Shown here in pieces: positions 7,262-13,946 of a stretch of 16,932 nucleotides of DNA. Origin of the DNA: JAIRMO01 sp046533115. Its GTDB lineage: Bacteria; Spirochaetota; Spirochaetia; Treponematales; Breznakiellaceae. The DNA is taken from contig NZ_JAJQRC010000056.1 in assembly GCF_046533115.1 (NCBI RefSeq), positions 1 to 16,932 on the forward strand, written 5' to 3'. Both the position numbers and the translations under genes were made by a program. Each line of letters starts with the position of its first letter. Positions within the stretch are counted from its first letter, which is position 1. The notes under the pieces are model-generated. The model was not told the DNA's origin, made no database searches, and saw only the letters and a list, made by a program, of their open reading frames with translations.

Positions 7262-7447
7262 TAGTTTTTTTAAAAATTTATTTATTTTTTATTTTCCCGT
7301 TCCGTTTTAATTTTACCTAAAATTTCATAAGCTATTATATCAAAAAATATAATTGCTTATATTATAAAGAATTATATAAATTAAAAACGCATATAATATA
7401 AAATCAGAAAAACCGCTGGTTCTCCATGGATTTTTGTCTTCGGATTT
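7262..7447. other. AT-rich spacer between divergent promoters
   Basis: The stretch between the two TTGACA boxes is extremely A/T-rich, with runs such as TTTTTTTAAAAA and many TATATA-like steps, and it holds no gene. It may act as UP-element or bent DNA for both promoters. No further operator half-site with a central CG was seen inside it. Confidence 0.5.
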
Positions 7448-7484
7448 TTGACAAAATTCGTATGTTAACGATATTATGATAATA
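7448..7484 (+). promoter_or_regulatory. Promoter and partial operator of the LacI-family regulator gene
   Basis: TTGACA (7448-7453) is followed by an 18-base spacer and TATTAT (7472-7477), five of six bases of the -10 consensus. Transcription would start near 7484. Between and overlapping the boxes, TGTTAACG (7463-7470) repeats exactly one half of the operon operator. The other half (ATATTA) is degenerate. This suggests weaker autoregulation of the repressor gene. Confidence 0.65.
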
Positions 7485-7595
7485 GGCCCCTTGCATGTTC
7501 CCGAAGAAAAATGGAATATAAAAGACAGTTGAGCCAGTTTCATAAGAAACCGGAATACCTGAATCGGCGTAGCGAACCATACCAGGAGGAAATTG

Positions 7596-8621
7596 ATGTC
7601 TAATGTCCGCATACAGGATGTTGCGGCCCACGCTCGGGTCTCCCTGGCTACCATTACCAGGGTAGTCAATAACCGTGGACATGTAGCTCCGGAAACGAAG
7701 GAACGGGTACAACAAGCGATCAAGATCCTTGGATACGTGCCGAACCGCATGGCGAAGGCCCTCAAGAGCAGCCGTACGGGGATCATAGGCAATGTGATGC
7801 CCCTTGTGGTGGGAAGTATTGTCAACTCCAGAATAAGCCAAGCATTGAGGAACGCCGCAGCATCCTATAATCTGCTGATACTCCCTATGTATGCAGAACC
7901 GGATCCCGTTCGGGAAGAACACCTTCTTCAGGAGCTCGTAGGCCGTATGGTGGAAGGGATCATCTTTACCAATTCCGTCTGGGCCAGCCGGGACACGGTG
8001 AAGGAAGTGATCAGCAATAACATTCCCGTCATCATGGTGGAGCGGCCCATGGACATTACGGGGGTTGATAAGGTGGTGTGGGATAATATCGCAGGTTCCG
8101 CTATCGCTGCATCTCATTTTTTTTCATTAGGACACCGGGCAGTCGGTTTTATCGGAAAGCGATTTGGTCCTGATAGGGATGAGACGGATCGTTTGGAAGG
8201 ATTTACCGGATACTATAAAAAGGTGGGGATCAAATTACGGGATAAAAACATCCGACTGGTAGATGAATATGACATAGAACATGGATATCGCGCCATGAAA
8301 GACATCATCGCCCAGGGGAGCAAAAACAGGCCCACTGGTTGTTATATTACCTCGGACGCCCTGTTATGCGGAGCCCTGCAATACCTGTACGAAGCGGGAA
8401 TTCGGGTACCGGAAGACCTATCTATAATCAGCCACGACAATACCTATTCCGCCATGTGCAGTCCACCCATCACCACCGTTGCCATTCCTTATGAAGAAAT
8501 AGGAACCATCACTATTTCCATGTTTTGGGAGCGGCGGGAGCAGAACCGCCATTACGACAAAATGGTTACGCTGAGTCCTTTTTTGGTGGATCGGAATTCG
8601 GTCCTTCACCTCAACTCATAA
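7596..8621 (+). CDS. LacI-family transcriptional regulator
   Basis: A 341-residue repressor of standard length. The N-terminal helix-turn-helix reads VRIQDVAAHARVSLATITRVVNN (about 4-26). The hinge-helix region follows (GYVPNRMAKALKSSRTGIIG, about 48-67). After it comes a periplasmic-binding-protein-like effector domain with EGIIFTNS, VIMVERPM, DKVVWDN, FFSLGHRAVGFIG, PTGCYITSD and ISHDNT. The start is the ATG at 7596, six bases after AGGAGG; a TTG immediately before it is not needed. It is divergent from the sugar operon and its expected operator lies on that operon's promoter, so it is probably the local, sugar-responsive repressor. The effector cannot be read from sequence. Confidence 0.97.
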   Translation: MSNVRIQDVAAHARVSLATITRVVNNRGHVAPETKERVQQAIKILGYVPNRMAKALKSSRTGIIGNVMPLVVGSIVNSRISQALRNAAASYNLLILPMYAEPDPVREEHLLQELVGRMVEGIIFTNSVWASRDTVKEVISNNIPVIMVERPMDITGVDKVVWDNIAGSAIAASHFFSLGHRAVGFIGKRFGPDRDETDRLEGFTGYYKKVGIKLRDKNIRLVDEYDIEHGYRAMKDIIAQGSKNRPTGCYITSDALLCGALQYLYEAGIRVPEDLSIISHDNTYSAMCSPPITTVAIPYEEIGTITISMFWERREQNRHYDKMVTLSPFLVDRNSVLHLNS

Positions 8622-8653
8622 CCCGGCTGCCCGGCCATTATAAAGAATCAAAA

Positions 8654-8706
8654 CCAAAATTTTTTCGGTTTTTGGTCGGAAAACAGGCCCGTTTTCCGGT
8701 TTTTTT
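8654..8706 (+). terminator. Rho-independent terminator after the LacI-family gene
   Basis: CGGAAAAC (8677-8684) pairs perfectly with GTTTTCCG (8691-8698) across a 6-base loop, followed by a run of T (8700-8706) and more T-rich sequence. A second, weaker CCAAAA/TTTTGG hairpin lies just upstream (8654-8675). This separates the regulator from the car genes. Confidence 0.85.
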
Positions 8707-8737
8707 GTGTTTTTTATTCTTAATTCTCTTTATTATC

Positions 8738-8773
8738 TTGCATTTCTTTCCCATAACGAATAGACTAGCCCCA
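8738..8773 (+). promoter_or_regulatory. Candidate promoter for carA placing the transcript start at the ATG
   Basis: TTGCAT (8738-8743), a 17-base spacer and TAGACT (8761-8766) form a weak sigma70-like promoter. The -10 box ends six bases before the carA ATG, and no Shine-Dalgarno sequence precedes that ATG (ACTAGCCCC). Together these fit a leaderless transcript, but the boxes are imperfect. Confidence 0.4.
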
Positions 8774-9903
8774 TGAAAAAGCGGCAAGTTTCCACCCGTT
8801 TGGTCCTGGAGGATGGTTCCGAATATTCGGGGTGGTCCTTTGGCAAGGCCCGGTCCCAGGCGGGGGAAGTGGTTTTTACCACCGGTATGGCAGGGTATCC
8901 CCAATCCCTGACGGACCCCAGCTTTCGGGGGCAGATCCTGGTGTCCACCTATCCCCTGGTGGGGAATTATGGGGTGCCGGTCAACCCAAAAACCGTGGAG
9001 CCCTTTTTTGACGAACAGGGTATTCCCCTGCACTTTGAGTCTTCCCGGGTCCAGGTTTCGGCCTTTGTGGTGGCCGAGGCCTGCGAGGAACCCAGCCACT
9101 TTGCCTGCGGGGCCTCCCTTTCGGTGTGGCTTGAAAAAAACAACGTCCCCGGTATCTATGGTATTGATACCCGGGCTCTTACGGAACGGCTCCGGGAATC
9201 GGGGGTGATGATGGGGAAGATCCTCGTGGAGGGAAGCCGGGAGGTAACCATGGATTCGGGGCTTTTTCCCCACCCGGTGGCGGATGTTTCCCCGGAGGAG
9301 ATCCGGACGTACCGTCCCGCGGGGGTGGACGCCGGGGAACGGCTGCCCCGGATAGCCCTGGTGGACTGCGGGGCCAAGGCGAATATCTACCGCTGCCTCC
9401 TTGCCCGGAAGGTGGAGATCATCCGTATCCCCTGGAACCACGACCTGAGCGGCATCGAATACGACGGCCTTTTCCTTTCCAACGGCCCCGGGGACCCCAA
9501 GGCCTGCGGCAGGACCATAGCGTTGGTACGCCGGGCCTTTTCCCTGGGGAAGCCTATCTTCGGCATCTGTTTGGGGAACCAGATCATGGCCCTGGCCGCG
9601 GGGGGGGATACCTATAAGCTTCCCTACGGCCACCGGGGTCAGAATCAGCCCTGTATTGAGATCGGGACCGGGACTTCTCCCCGGTGCTACATCACCAGCC
9701 AGAATCACGGTTACGCGGTCCGGAGAGAAAGCCTTCCCAAAACCTGGGAACCCTGGTTCGTCAACGCCAACGACGGCACCATCGAGGGGATTCGCTCCAC
9801 CCAGGGTCCTTTTTCGGCGGTTCAGTTCCACCCCGAAGGCTGTCCGGGTCCCCGGGACACGGAGTTCCTTATCGACCGGTTTTTGGAAGATATAGTATAT
9901 TGA
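8773..9903 (+). CDS. carA: Carbamoyl-phosphate synthase small subunit (glutaminase)
   Basis: A 376-residue CarA of normal length. It hydrolyses glutamine and passes ammonia to CarB for carbamoyl phosphate, feeding pyrimidine and arginine synthesis. The N-terminal CPSase_sm_chain domain includes LVLEDGSEYSGWSFG, FTTGMAGYPQSLTDPSF and STYPLVGNYGVP. The C-terminal class I amidotransferase has the oxyanion strand LSNGPGDP (about 236-243), the nucleophile Cys in GICLGNQIM (about 268-276), GHRGQNQPC, SQNHGYAV and the His-Glu pair in FHPEGCPGP. In many relatives GICLGH is found; Asn here is a tolerated variant. No ribosome site is visible before the ATG. It is followed after 18 bases by an aspartic-protease-like gene rather than directly by carB. 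Confidence 0.97.
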   Translation: MKKRQVSTRLVLEDGSEYSGWSFGKARSQAGEVVFTTGMAGYPQSLTDPSFRGQILVSTYPLVGNYGVPVNPKTVEPFFDEQGIPLHFESSRVQVSAFVVAEACEEPSHFACGASLSVWLEKNNVPGIYGIDTRALTERLRESGVMMGKILVEGSREVTMDSGLFPHPVADVSPEEIRTYRPAGVDAGERLPRIALVDCGAKANIYRCLLARKVEIIRIPWNHDLSGIEYDGLFLSNGPGDPKACGRTIALVRRAFSLGKPIFGICLGNQIMALAAGGDTYKLPYGHRGQNQPCIEIGTGTSPRCYITSQNHGYAVRRESLPKTWEPWFVNANDGTIEGIRSTQGPFSAVQFHPEGCPGPRDTEFLIDRFLEDIVY

Positions 9904-9921
9904 AAGGGAGAGGAGATGCTT

Positions 9922-10335
9922 ATGGGGATCGTACATACTGAAATTACGTTGAAGAATGCTATTGATGTCGGTGAGGTCCAGCGCGGGCACATCACGGAAC
10001 AGGAAGTCCGGGGGGTCACGGTACAGGCCTTGGTGGATACCGGCTCGGGGACCTTGGTTATCAGCGAACAGGTCCGGGCAGCCCTGGGGCTGGCCGTCCG
10101 GGGATTGCGCCGGACGGAACTTGCCAACGGTGCAAAACAGGTTTACCAGGTCACGGAACCGGTGGAAATTCACTGGAAAGACCGGGATACCACCTGTCCT
10201 GCCCTGGTCCTGCCCGACGCGCGGGAGGTCCTCTTGGGAGCCATCCCCCTGGAAGATCTGGATCTGGTGGTAGACCCCATACGCCAGGTATTGACCGGCG
10301 CCCATGGCGACGAAGTCCTCTGCATGGTCAAATAA
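9922..10335 (+). CDS. Clan AA retropepsin-like aspartic protease
   Basis: A 137-residue single-domain protein of the bacterial/archaeal clan AA aspartic protease type (AF_0612/DTGF-like). The catalytic motif ALVDTGSGTLVIS puts the active-site Asp near residue 39. LADG-like ELANGAKQV forms the flap region. The hydrophobic-Gly motif LLGAIPLEDLDLVVDP follows (about 107-122). Retropepsins act as homodimers, so one DTG per chain is expected. No signal peptide is seen, so it is cytoplasmic. Start: the ATG at 9922 has AGGAG six bases upstream; an ATG at 9916 directly abuts the ribosome site and would add two residues. It sits between carA and carB in the same orientation and is probably co-transcribed. 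Its substrate is unknown; a regulatory or processing role for CarA/CarB is only a guess. Confidence 0.87.
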   Translation: MGIVHTEITLKNAIDVGEVQRGHITEQEVRGVTVQALVDTGSGTLVISEQVRAALGLAVRGLRRTELANGAKQVYQVTEPVEIHWKDRDTTCPALVLPDAREVLLGAIPLEDLDLVVDPIRQVLTGAHGDEVLCMVK

Positions 10336-10367
10336 AATGAATAATCGTTATGGAAGAAAAATAACTT

Positions 10368-13300
10368 ATGTATAAATCAGTGCTTCTCCTCGGTTCCGGG
10401 GGGCTCAAAATCGGACAGGCCGGGGAATTTGACTATTCCGGGTCCCAGGCCCTCAAGGCGCTGCGGGAGGAGGGGATCCGGACCATCCTTATCAATCCCA
10501 ACATCGCCACCATCCAGACCAGTGAGGGTATGGCGGATTCCACCTACTTCCTGCCGGTAACGCCGGAATATGTGCGGCGGGTGATCGAAAAGGAACGGCC
10601 CGACGGGATCCTCCTCTCCTTTGGGGGGCAAACCGCCCTGAACTGCGGGGTGGAGCTTAACCGGGACGGAACCCTCTACAAATACGGGGTACGGGTTCTG
10701 GGTACCCCGGTAAAGGCCATCGAAGATACCGAGGACCGGGAACGTTTTGTGCAGCGGCTCAACGAGATCAAGGCCAAGTCCCCCCGGAGTTACGCGGTTA
10801 CCGATACCGAAGATGCGGTGGAGGCGGCGGAGAAGATCGGTTACCCCGTGATGGTCCGGGTAGCCTATGCCCTGGGGGGCTCCGGGTCGGGGATATGCCG
10901 GAACCAGGGGGATATCCGCCGCCGCTGTGACCGGGCCTTTGCCCATACCCCTCAGGTGCTGGTAGAGGAATGGCTTGGGGGCTGGAAGGAAATCGAATAC
11001 GAGGTGGTCCGGGATCGCTTCGACAACTGTATTACCGTTTGCAATATGGAAAACTTCGATCCCCTGGGGATCCATACCGGGGAAAGCATTGTGGTGGCCC
11101 CCTCCCAGACCTTAACCGATGCGGAATACCACAAGCTGCGGCGGATATCCATTGAGGTGATCCGCCACCTGGGGATCATCGGGGAATGTAATATCCAGTA
11201 CGCCCTGGATGTTCAAAGTGAAGATTACCGCATCATTGAGGTAAACGCCCGGCTTTCCCGGAGTTCCGCCCTGGCATCCAAAGCCACGGGCTATCCCCTG
11301 GCCTTTGTGGCGGCAAAACTCGCCCTGGGCTATTCCCTGGTTGATATTGAAAACCGGATCACCCGGGTGACCAAATCCTGCTTTGAACCCGCCCTGGACT
11401 ACATCGTGGTCAAGGTTCCCCGGTGGGACCTGGCCAAATTCAAAAACGTGGAAAATCGTATCGGCTCGGAGATGAAGTCTGTAGGAGAAGTGATGTCCAT
11501 AGGCCGGACCTTTGAGGAGGCCCTGCAAAAAGCCCTGCGGATGACCGGCATCGGCGCCCCGGGGCTCGCCGCGGATGAAACCTTCTGCGGTTCCGGCGTC
11601 CTGAACCTCCGGGAAGCCCTGTCCAAACCAACGGATCGCCGGATCTTTATCATTTACCGGGCCCTGGCCGAGGGCTGGACCGTGGAACGGATCCACCGGC
11701 TCACCAAAATCGACCCCTGGTTCCTCCATAAAATCGCCAATGCCCTGAAAACGGAGCAAGCCTTGAAAAAAGTGAGGAGTGAGGAGTTAGAAGTGAATAG
11801 CGGGGGAGATAGGAGTGAGGAGATAGGAGTGAGTAGTGGGGGAAAAGATGTTCTTGTAACTCCTCTCTCCTCCCTCCTCTCTCCTCTCTTACTAGCGGAA
11901 GCGAAGCGGGTGGGGTTTTCCGACGCGCGGATTGGGGAATTTTTTGGGAGGGGGGAGATGGAGGTCCGGGCCCTTCGGGAGGAATACCGGATTCGGCCGG
12001 CGGTAAAGCAGATAGACACCCTGGCGGCGGAGTATCCGGCCAAGACCAACTACCTCTATATGACCTATGGGGGGGCCGGACTGGGGAGCGGCGCCAAGGA
12101 TGATGTGGCCCCGTCGGGCCGGGGGGTGATGGTGCTGGGTTCCGGGGCCTACCGGATTGGGAGCAGCGTGGAGTTCGACTGGTGCTGCGTCAACGCGGTG
12201 GAAACCGCCCGGAAACTGGGCCGTTATTCGATCATGGTGAACTGTAACCCCGAAACGGTTTCTACCGACTACGATATGTGTGACCGGCTCTACTTTGAGG
12301 AGCTTACCCTGGAACGGATCCTGGATATCTACGAGCGGGAACGGCCCGACGGTATAGTCCTCTCCATGGGGGGACAGATCCCCAACAACCTGGCCACCAA
12401 GCTCTTTGCCGCGGGGGCCCTGATCTACGGTACCCGGCCGGAGTCCATCGATATGGCCGAGGACCGGAACAAATTCTCCGCCCTGCTGGACCGGCTGCAA
12501 ATTGAACAGCCCGAGTGGCGGGAGCTGACGGACCTGCCCTCGGCCCGGGCCTTTGCCGCGGAGGTGGGCTACCCGGTACTGATCCGGCCCAGCTATGTCC
12601 TCTCCGGGGCGGCGATGAACGTGGCCTGGAACGACGAAAGCCTGGCGACTTTTTTGGGCTATGCGGCGGATGTTTCCGCGGAACATCCGGTGGTGATCTC
12701 CAAGTTTGTGGAAAATTCCAAAGAAATTGAGATAGACGCGGTGGCCAAGCGGGGGGAGATCCTCTTTCACGCCATCACCGAGCATGTGGAAAACGCCGGG
12801 GTCCATTCCGGGGACGCCACGGTGGTACTTCCCGCCCAGCGGCTCTACATCGAAACCATCCGCAAGATCCGCAAGATCAGCAGCCAGATAGCCCAGGCCC
12901 TGGAGATCACCGGGCCCTTCAACATCCAGTTCCTGGCCCAGCGGAACCGGGTCCGGGTGATCGAGTGCAACCTCCGGTCAAGCCGGAGCTTCCCCTTCTG
13001 CTCCAAGGTGAGCCGGGTCAATATGATAGAAATGGCCATAAAGGCCATGCTGGACGAACCCGTTGAAAAGGCCGGGGCCTCTACCCTGGATCTGGAATGG
13101 GTCGGGGTCAAGGCCGCCCAGTTCAGTTTCTCCCGGCTCCATGGGGCGGACCCCGTGACCGGGGTGGAAATGGCCTCCACCGGGGAGGTGGGCTGTATCG
13201 GCGTGGACCTCAACGACGCCTTCCTCAAGGCCCTGCTCTCGGTGGGTTACCGGATCCCAAAAAAGCGGATCCTCCTCTCCACCGGCCCCATGGAGGATAA

Positions 13301-13664
13301 GCTGGACTTCCTCGATTCCGCCCGGCTCCTCGTGGCCATGGACTACCAGCTCTACGCGTCCCGGGGCACGGCAAAGTTCCTTACCGCCAACGGGGTTCCC
13401 GCCCAGGTTCTCAACTGGCCCCTGGAGTCCCGGGAACCCAACATTGCGGGCTTCATCCGCCGCCGGGAGGTGGACATGATCATCAATATCCCCAAAAACA
13501 ACCGGGAAACGGAGCTGAAAAACGACTATATCATCCGCCGCATGGCCGTAGACTTTGACATTCCCCTCTTTACCAACATCAAAGTGGCCCGGCAATTTAT
13601 CGACGCCCTGGCCTATCACCGGGAAAAGGGGGTGGAGATTAAGGCGTGGGAGGAGTATAGGTAG
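10368..13664 (+). CDS. carB: Carbamoyl-phosphate synthase large subunit, eukaryotic CPSase II-like
   Basis: A 1098-residue CarB that makes carbamoyl phosphate from bicarbonate, ammonia and two ATP. Order: carboxyphosphate half (about 1-400, with GSGGLKIGQAGEFDYSGSQA, NPNIATIQTS, SFGGQTALNCGVEL, GWKEIEYEVVRD, NARLSRSSALASKATGYPLA), oligomerisation region (about 400-580), carbamate half (about 585-960, with VNCNPETVSTDYD, SMGGQIPNNLA, RPSYVLSGAAM) and a C-terminal MGS-like allosteric domain. Its signature blocks match the animal CAD/CPSase II type more than the E. coli type, for example NPNIATIQTS instead of the NSNPATIMTD-like form, and AVKQIDTLAAEYPAKTNYLY. It is about 29 residues longer than expected because of a repeat insertion at about residues 469-508. 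The ribosome site is weak (GGAAG eleven bases before ATG). No clear terminator follows. Confidence 0.97.
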   Translation: MYKSVLLLGSGGLKIGQAGEFDYSGSQALKALREEGIRTILINPNIATIQTSEGMADSTYFLPVTPEYVRRVIEKERPDGILLSFGGQTALNCGVELNRDGTLYKYGVRVLGTPVKAIEDTEDRERFVQRLNEIKAKSPRSYAVTDTEDAVEAAEKIGYPVMVRVAYALGGSGSGICRNQGDIRRRCDRAFAHTPQVLVEEWLGGWKEIEYEVVRDRFDNCITVCNMENFDPLGIHTGESIVVAPSQTLTDAEYHKLRRISIEVIRHLGIIGECNIQYALDVQSEDYRIIEVNARLSRSSALASKATGYPLAFVAAKLALGYSLVDIENRITRVTKSCFEPALDYIVVKVPRWDLAKFKNVENRIGSEMKSVGEVMSIGRTFEEALQKALRMTGIGAPGLAADETFCGSGVLNLREALSKPTDRRIFIIYRALAEGWTVERIHRLTKIDPWFLHKIANALKTEQALKKVRSEELEVNSGGDRSEEIGVSSGGKDVLVTPLSSLLSPLLLAEAKRVGFSDARIGEFFGRGEMEVRALREEYRIRPAVKQIDTLAAEYPAKTNYLYMTYGGAGLGSGAKDDVAPSGRGVMVLGSGAYRIGSSVEFDWCCVNAVETARKLGRYSIMVNCNPETVSTDYDMCDRLYFEELTLERILDIYERERPDGIVLSMGGQIPNNLATKLFAAGALIYGTRPESIDMAEDRNKFSALLDRLQIEQPEWRELTDLPSARAFAAEVGYPVLIRPSYVLSGAAMNVAWNDESLATFLGYAADVSAEHPVVISKFVENSKEIEIDAVAKRGEILFHAITEHVENAGVHSGDATVVLPAQRLYIETIRKIRKISSQIAQALEITGPFNIQFLAQRNRVRVIECNLRSSRSFPFCSKVSRVNMIEMAIKAMLDEPVEKAGASTLDLEWVGVKAAQFSFSRLHGADPVTGVEMASTGEVGCIGVDLNDAFLKALLSVGYRIPKKRILLSTGPMEDKLDFLDSARLLVAMDYQLYASRGTAKFLTANGVPAQVLNWPLESREPNIAGFIRRREVDMIINIPKNNRETELKNDYIIRRMAVDFDIPLFTNIKVARQFIDALAYHREKGVEIKAWEEYR
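11772..11890. repeat. In-frame tandem/inverted repeat insertion inside carB
   Basis: Two tandem 36-nt units, 11775-11810 and 11811-11846, are 30/36 identical. They encode RSEELEVNSGGD and RSEEIGVSSGGK. They are followed by a polypyrimidine tract whose 11856-11872 is the reverse complement of 11774-11790 at 15 of 17 bases, so the whole can fold back. The composition (GAGTGAGGAG / CTCCTCTCTCC) is unlike the surrounding GC-rich carB. Related CarB proteins have about 32-33 residues between the conserved WFL and GFS motifs, while here there are 62. The frame is kept throughout. The position is the variable linker ahead of the oligomerisation segment, where extra sequence is least harmful. Confidence 0.85.
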
Positions 13665-13731
13665 GGAAAGTGAGGATCTGGGAGAGAGGCGTGGATTTTC
13701 TCCCTGCCGGAAACTGGAAACGGTTTGATTA

Positions 13732-13935
13732 TTACAGTTTTACCAATTCATAGGCCTGGCTTCCAAGGCCGATCTTTTCACCGTGCCGTATGGTAAGGAT
13801 ACCGTTTCTGGTTTCCATCCGTTGTATCAGCGAGCGGCCATCAGGCGCGGCGTAAACCAGTCAGACCCCCATGAAAATTTCATGAACACGGTACCTGTCA
13901 TTACTCCGGACCGTTCCGGTACTGGTGATAGTCAT
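13732..13935 (-). pseudogene. Small unknown gene interrupted by an in-frame TGA
   Basis: The minus strand has ATG at 13935, preceded at the ideal six-base spacing by GGGAGG, only 11 bases after the aldo/keto reductase stop. The frame reads MTITSTGTVRSNDRYRVHEI then FMGV and meets TGA at 13863-13861 (codon 25). The same frame then continues open for 42 codons (LVYAAPDGRSLIQRMETRNG, then ILTIRHGEKIGLGSQAYELV and KL) to TAA at 13732. Both halves look protein-like (balanced residues, alternating strand pattern) and no frame shift is needed. TGG (Trp) or CGA (Arg) mutated by one transition would explain the TGA. Alternatives are a 24-residue peptide gene, or recoding of TGA. I do not recognise the family. 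Confidence 0.45.
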
Positions 13936-13946
13936 CCTGAGCCTCC

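Noticed and set aside
8638..10305. Long open frame on the minus strand opposite carA and the protease gene (about 555 codons)
   Set aside because: It is antisense to clearly conserved genes, is Gly/Pro/Arg/His-rich, has no ribosome site, and is open only because the region is GC-rich.
10337..10375. Possible 12-residue leader peptide overlapping the carB start
   Set aside because: No ribosome site, no repeated Arg or other regulatory codons, and no attenuator hairpin around it.
11775..11846. CRISPR-like array
   Set aside because: The two 36-nt units are directly adjacent without spacers and are translated within carB.
11892..12806. Minus-strand frame opposite carB (about 304 codons)
   Set aside because: Shadow of carB with low-complexity Gly/His/Pro-rich content and no family resemblance.
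13665..13731. Intrinsic terminator after carB
   Set aside because: GGGAGA/TCTCCC can pair (13680-13685 with 13699-13704), but the loop is long and no T tract follows, so I did not call it.
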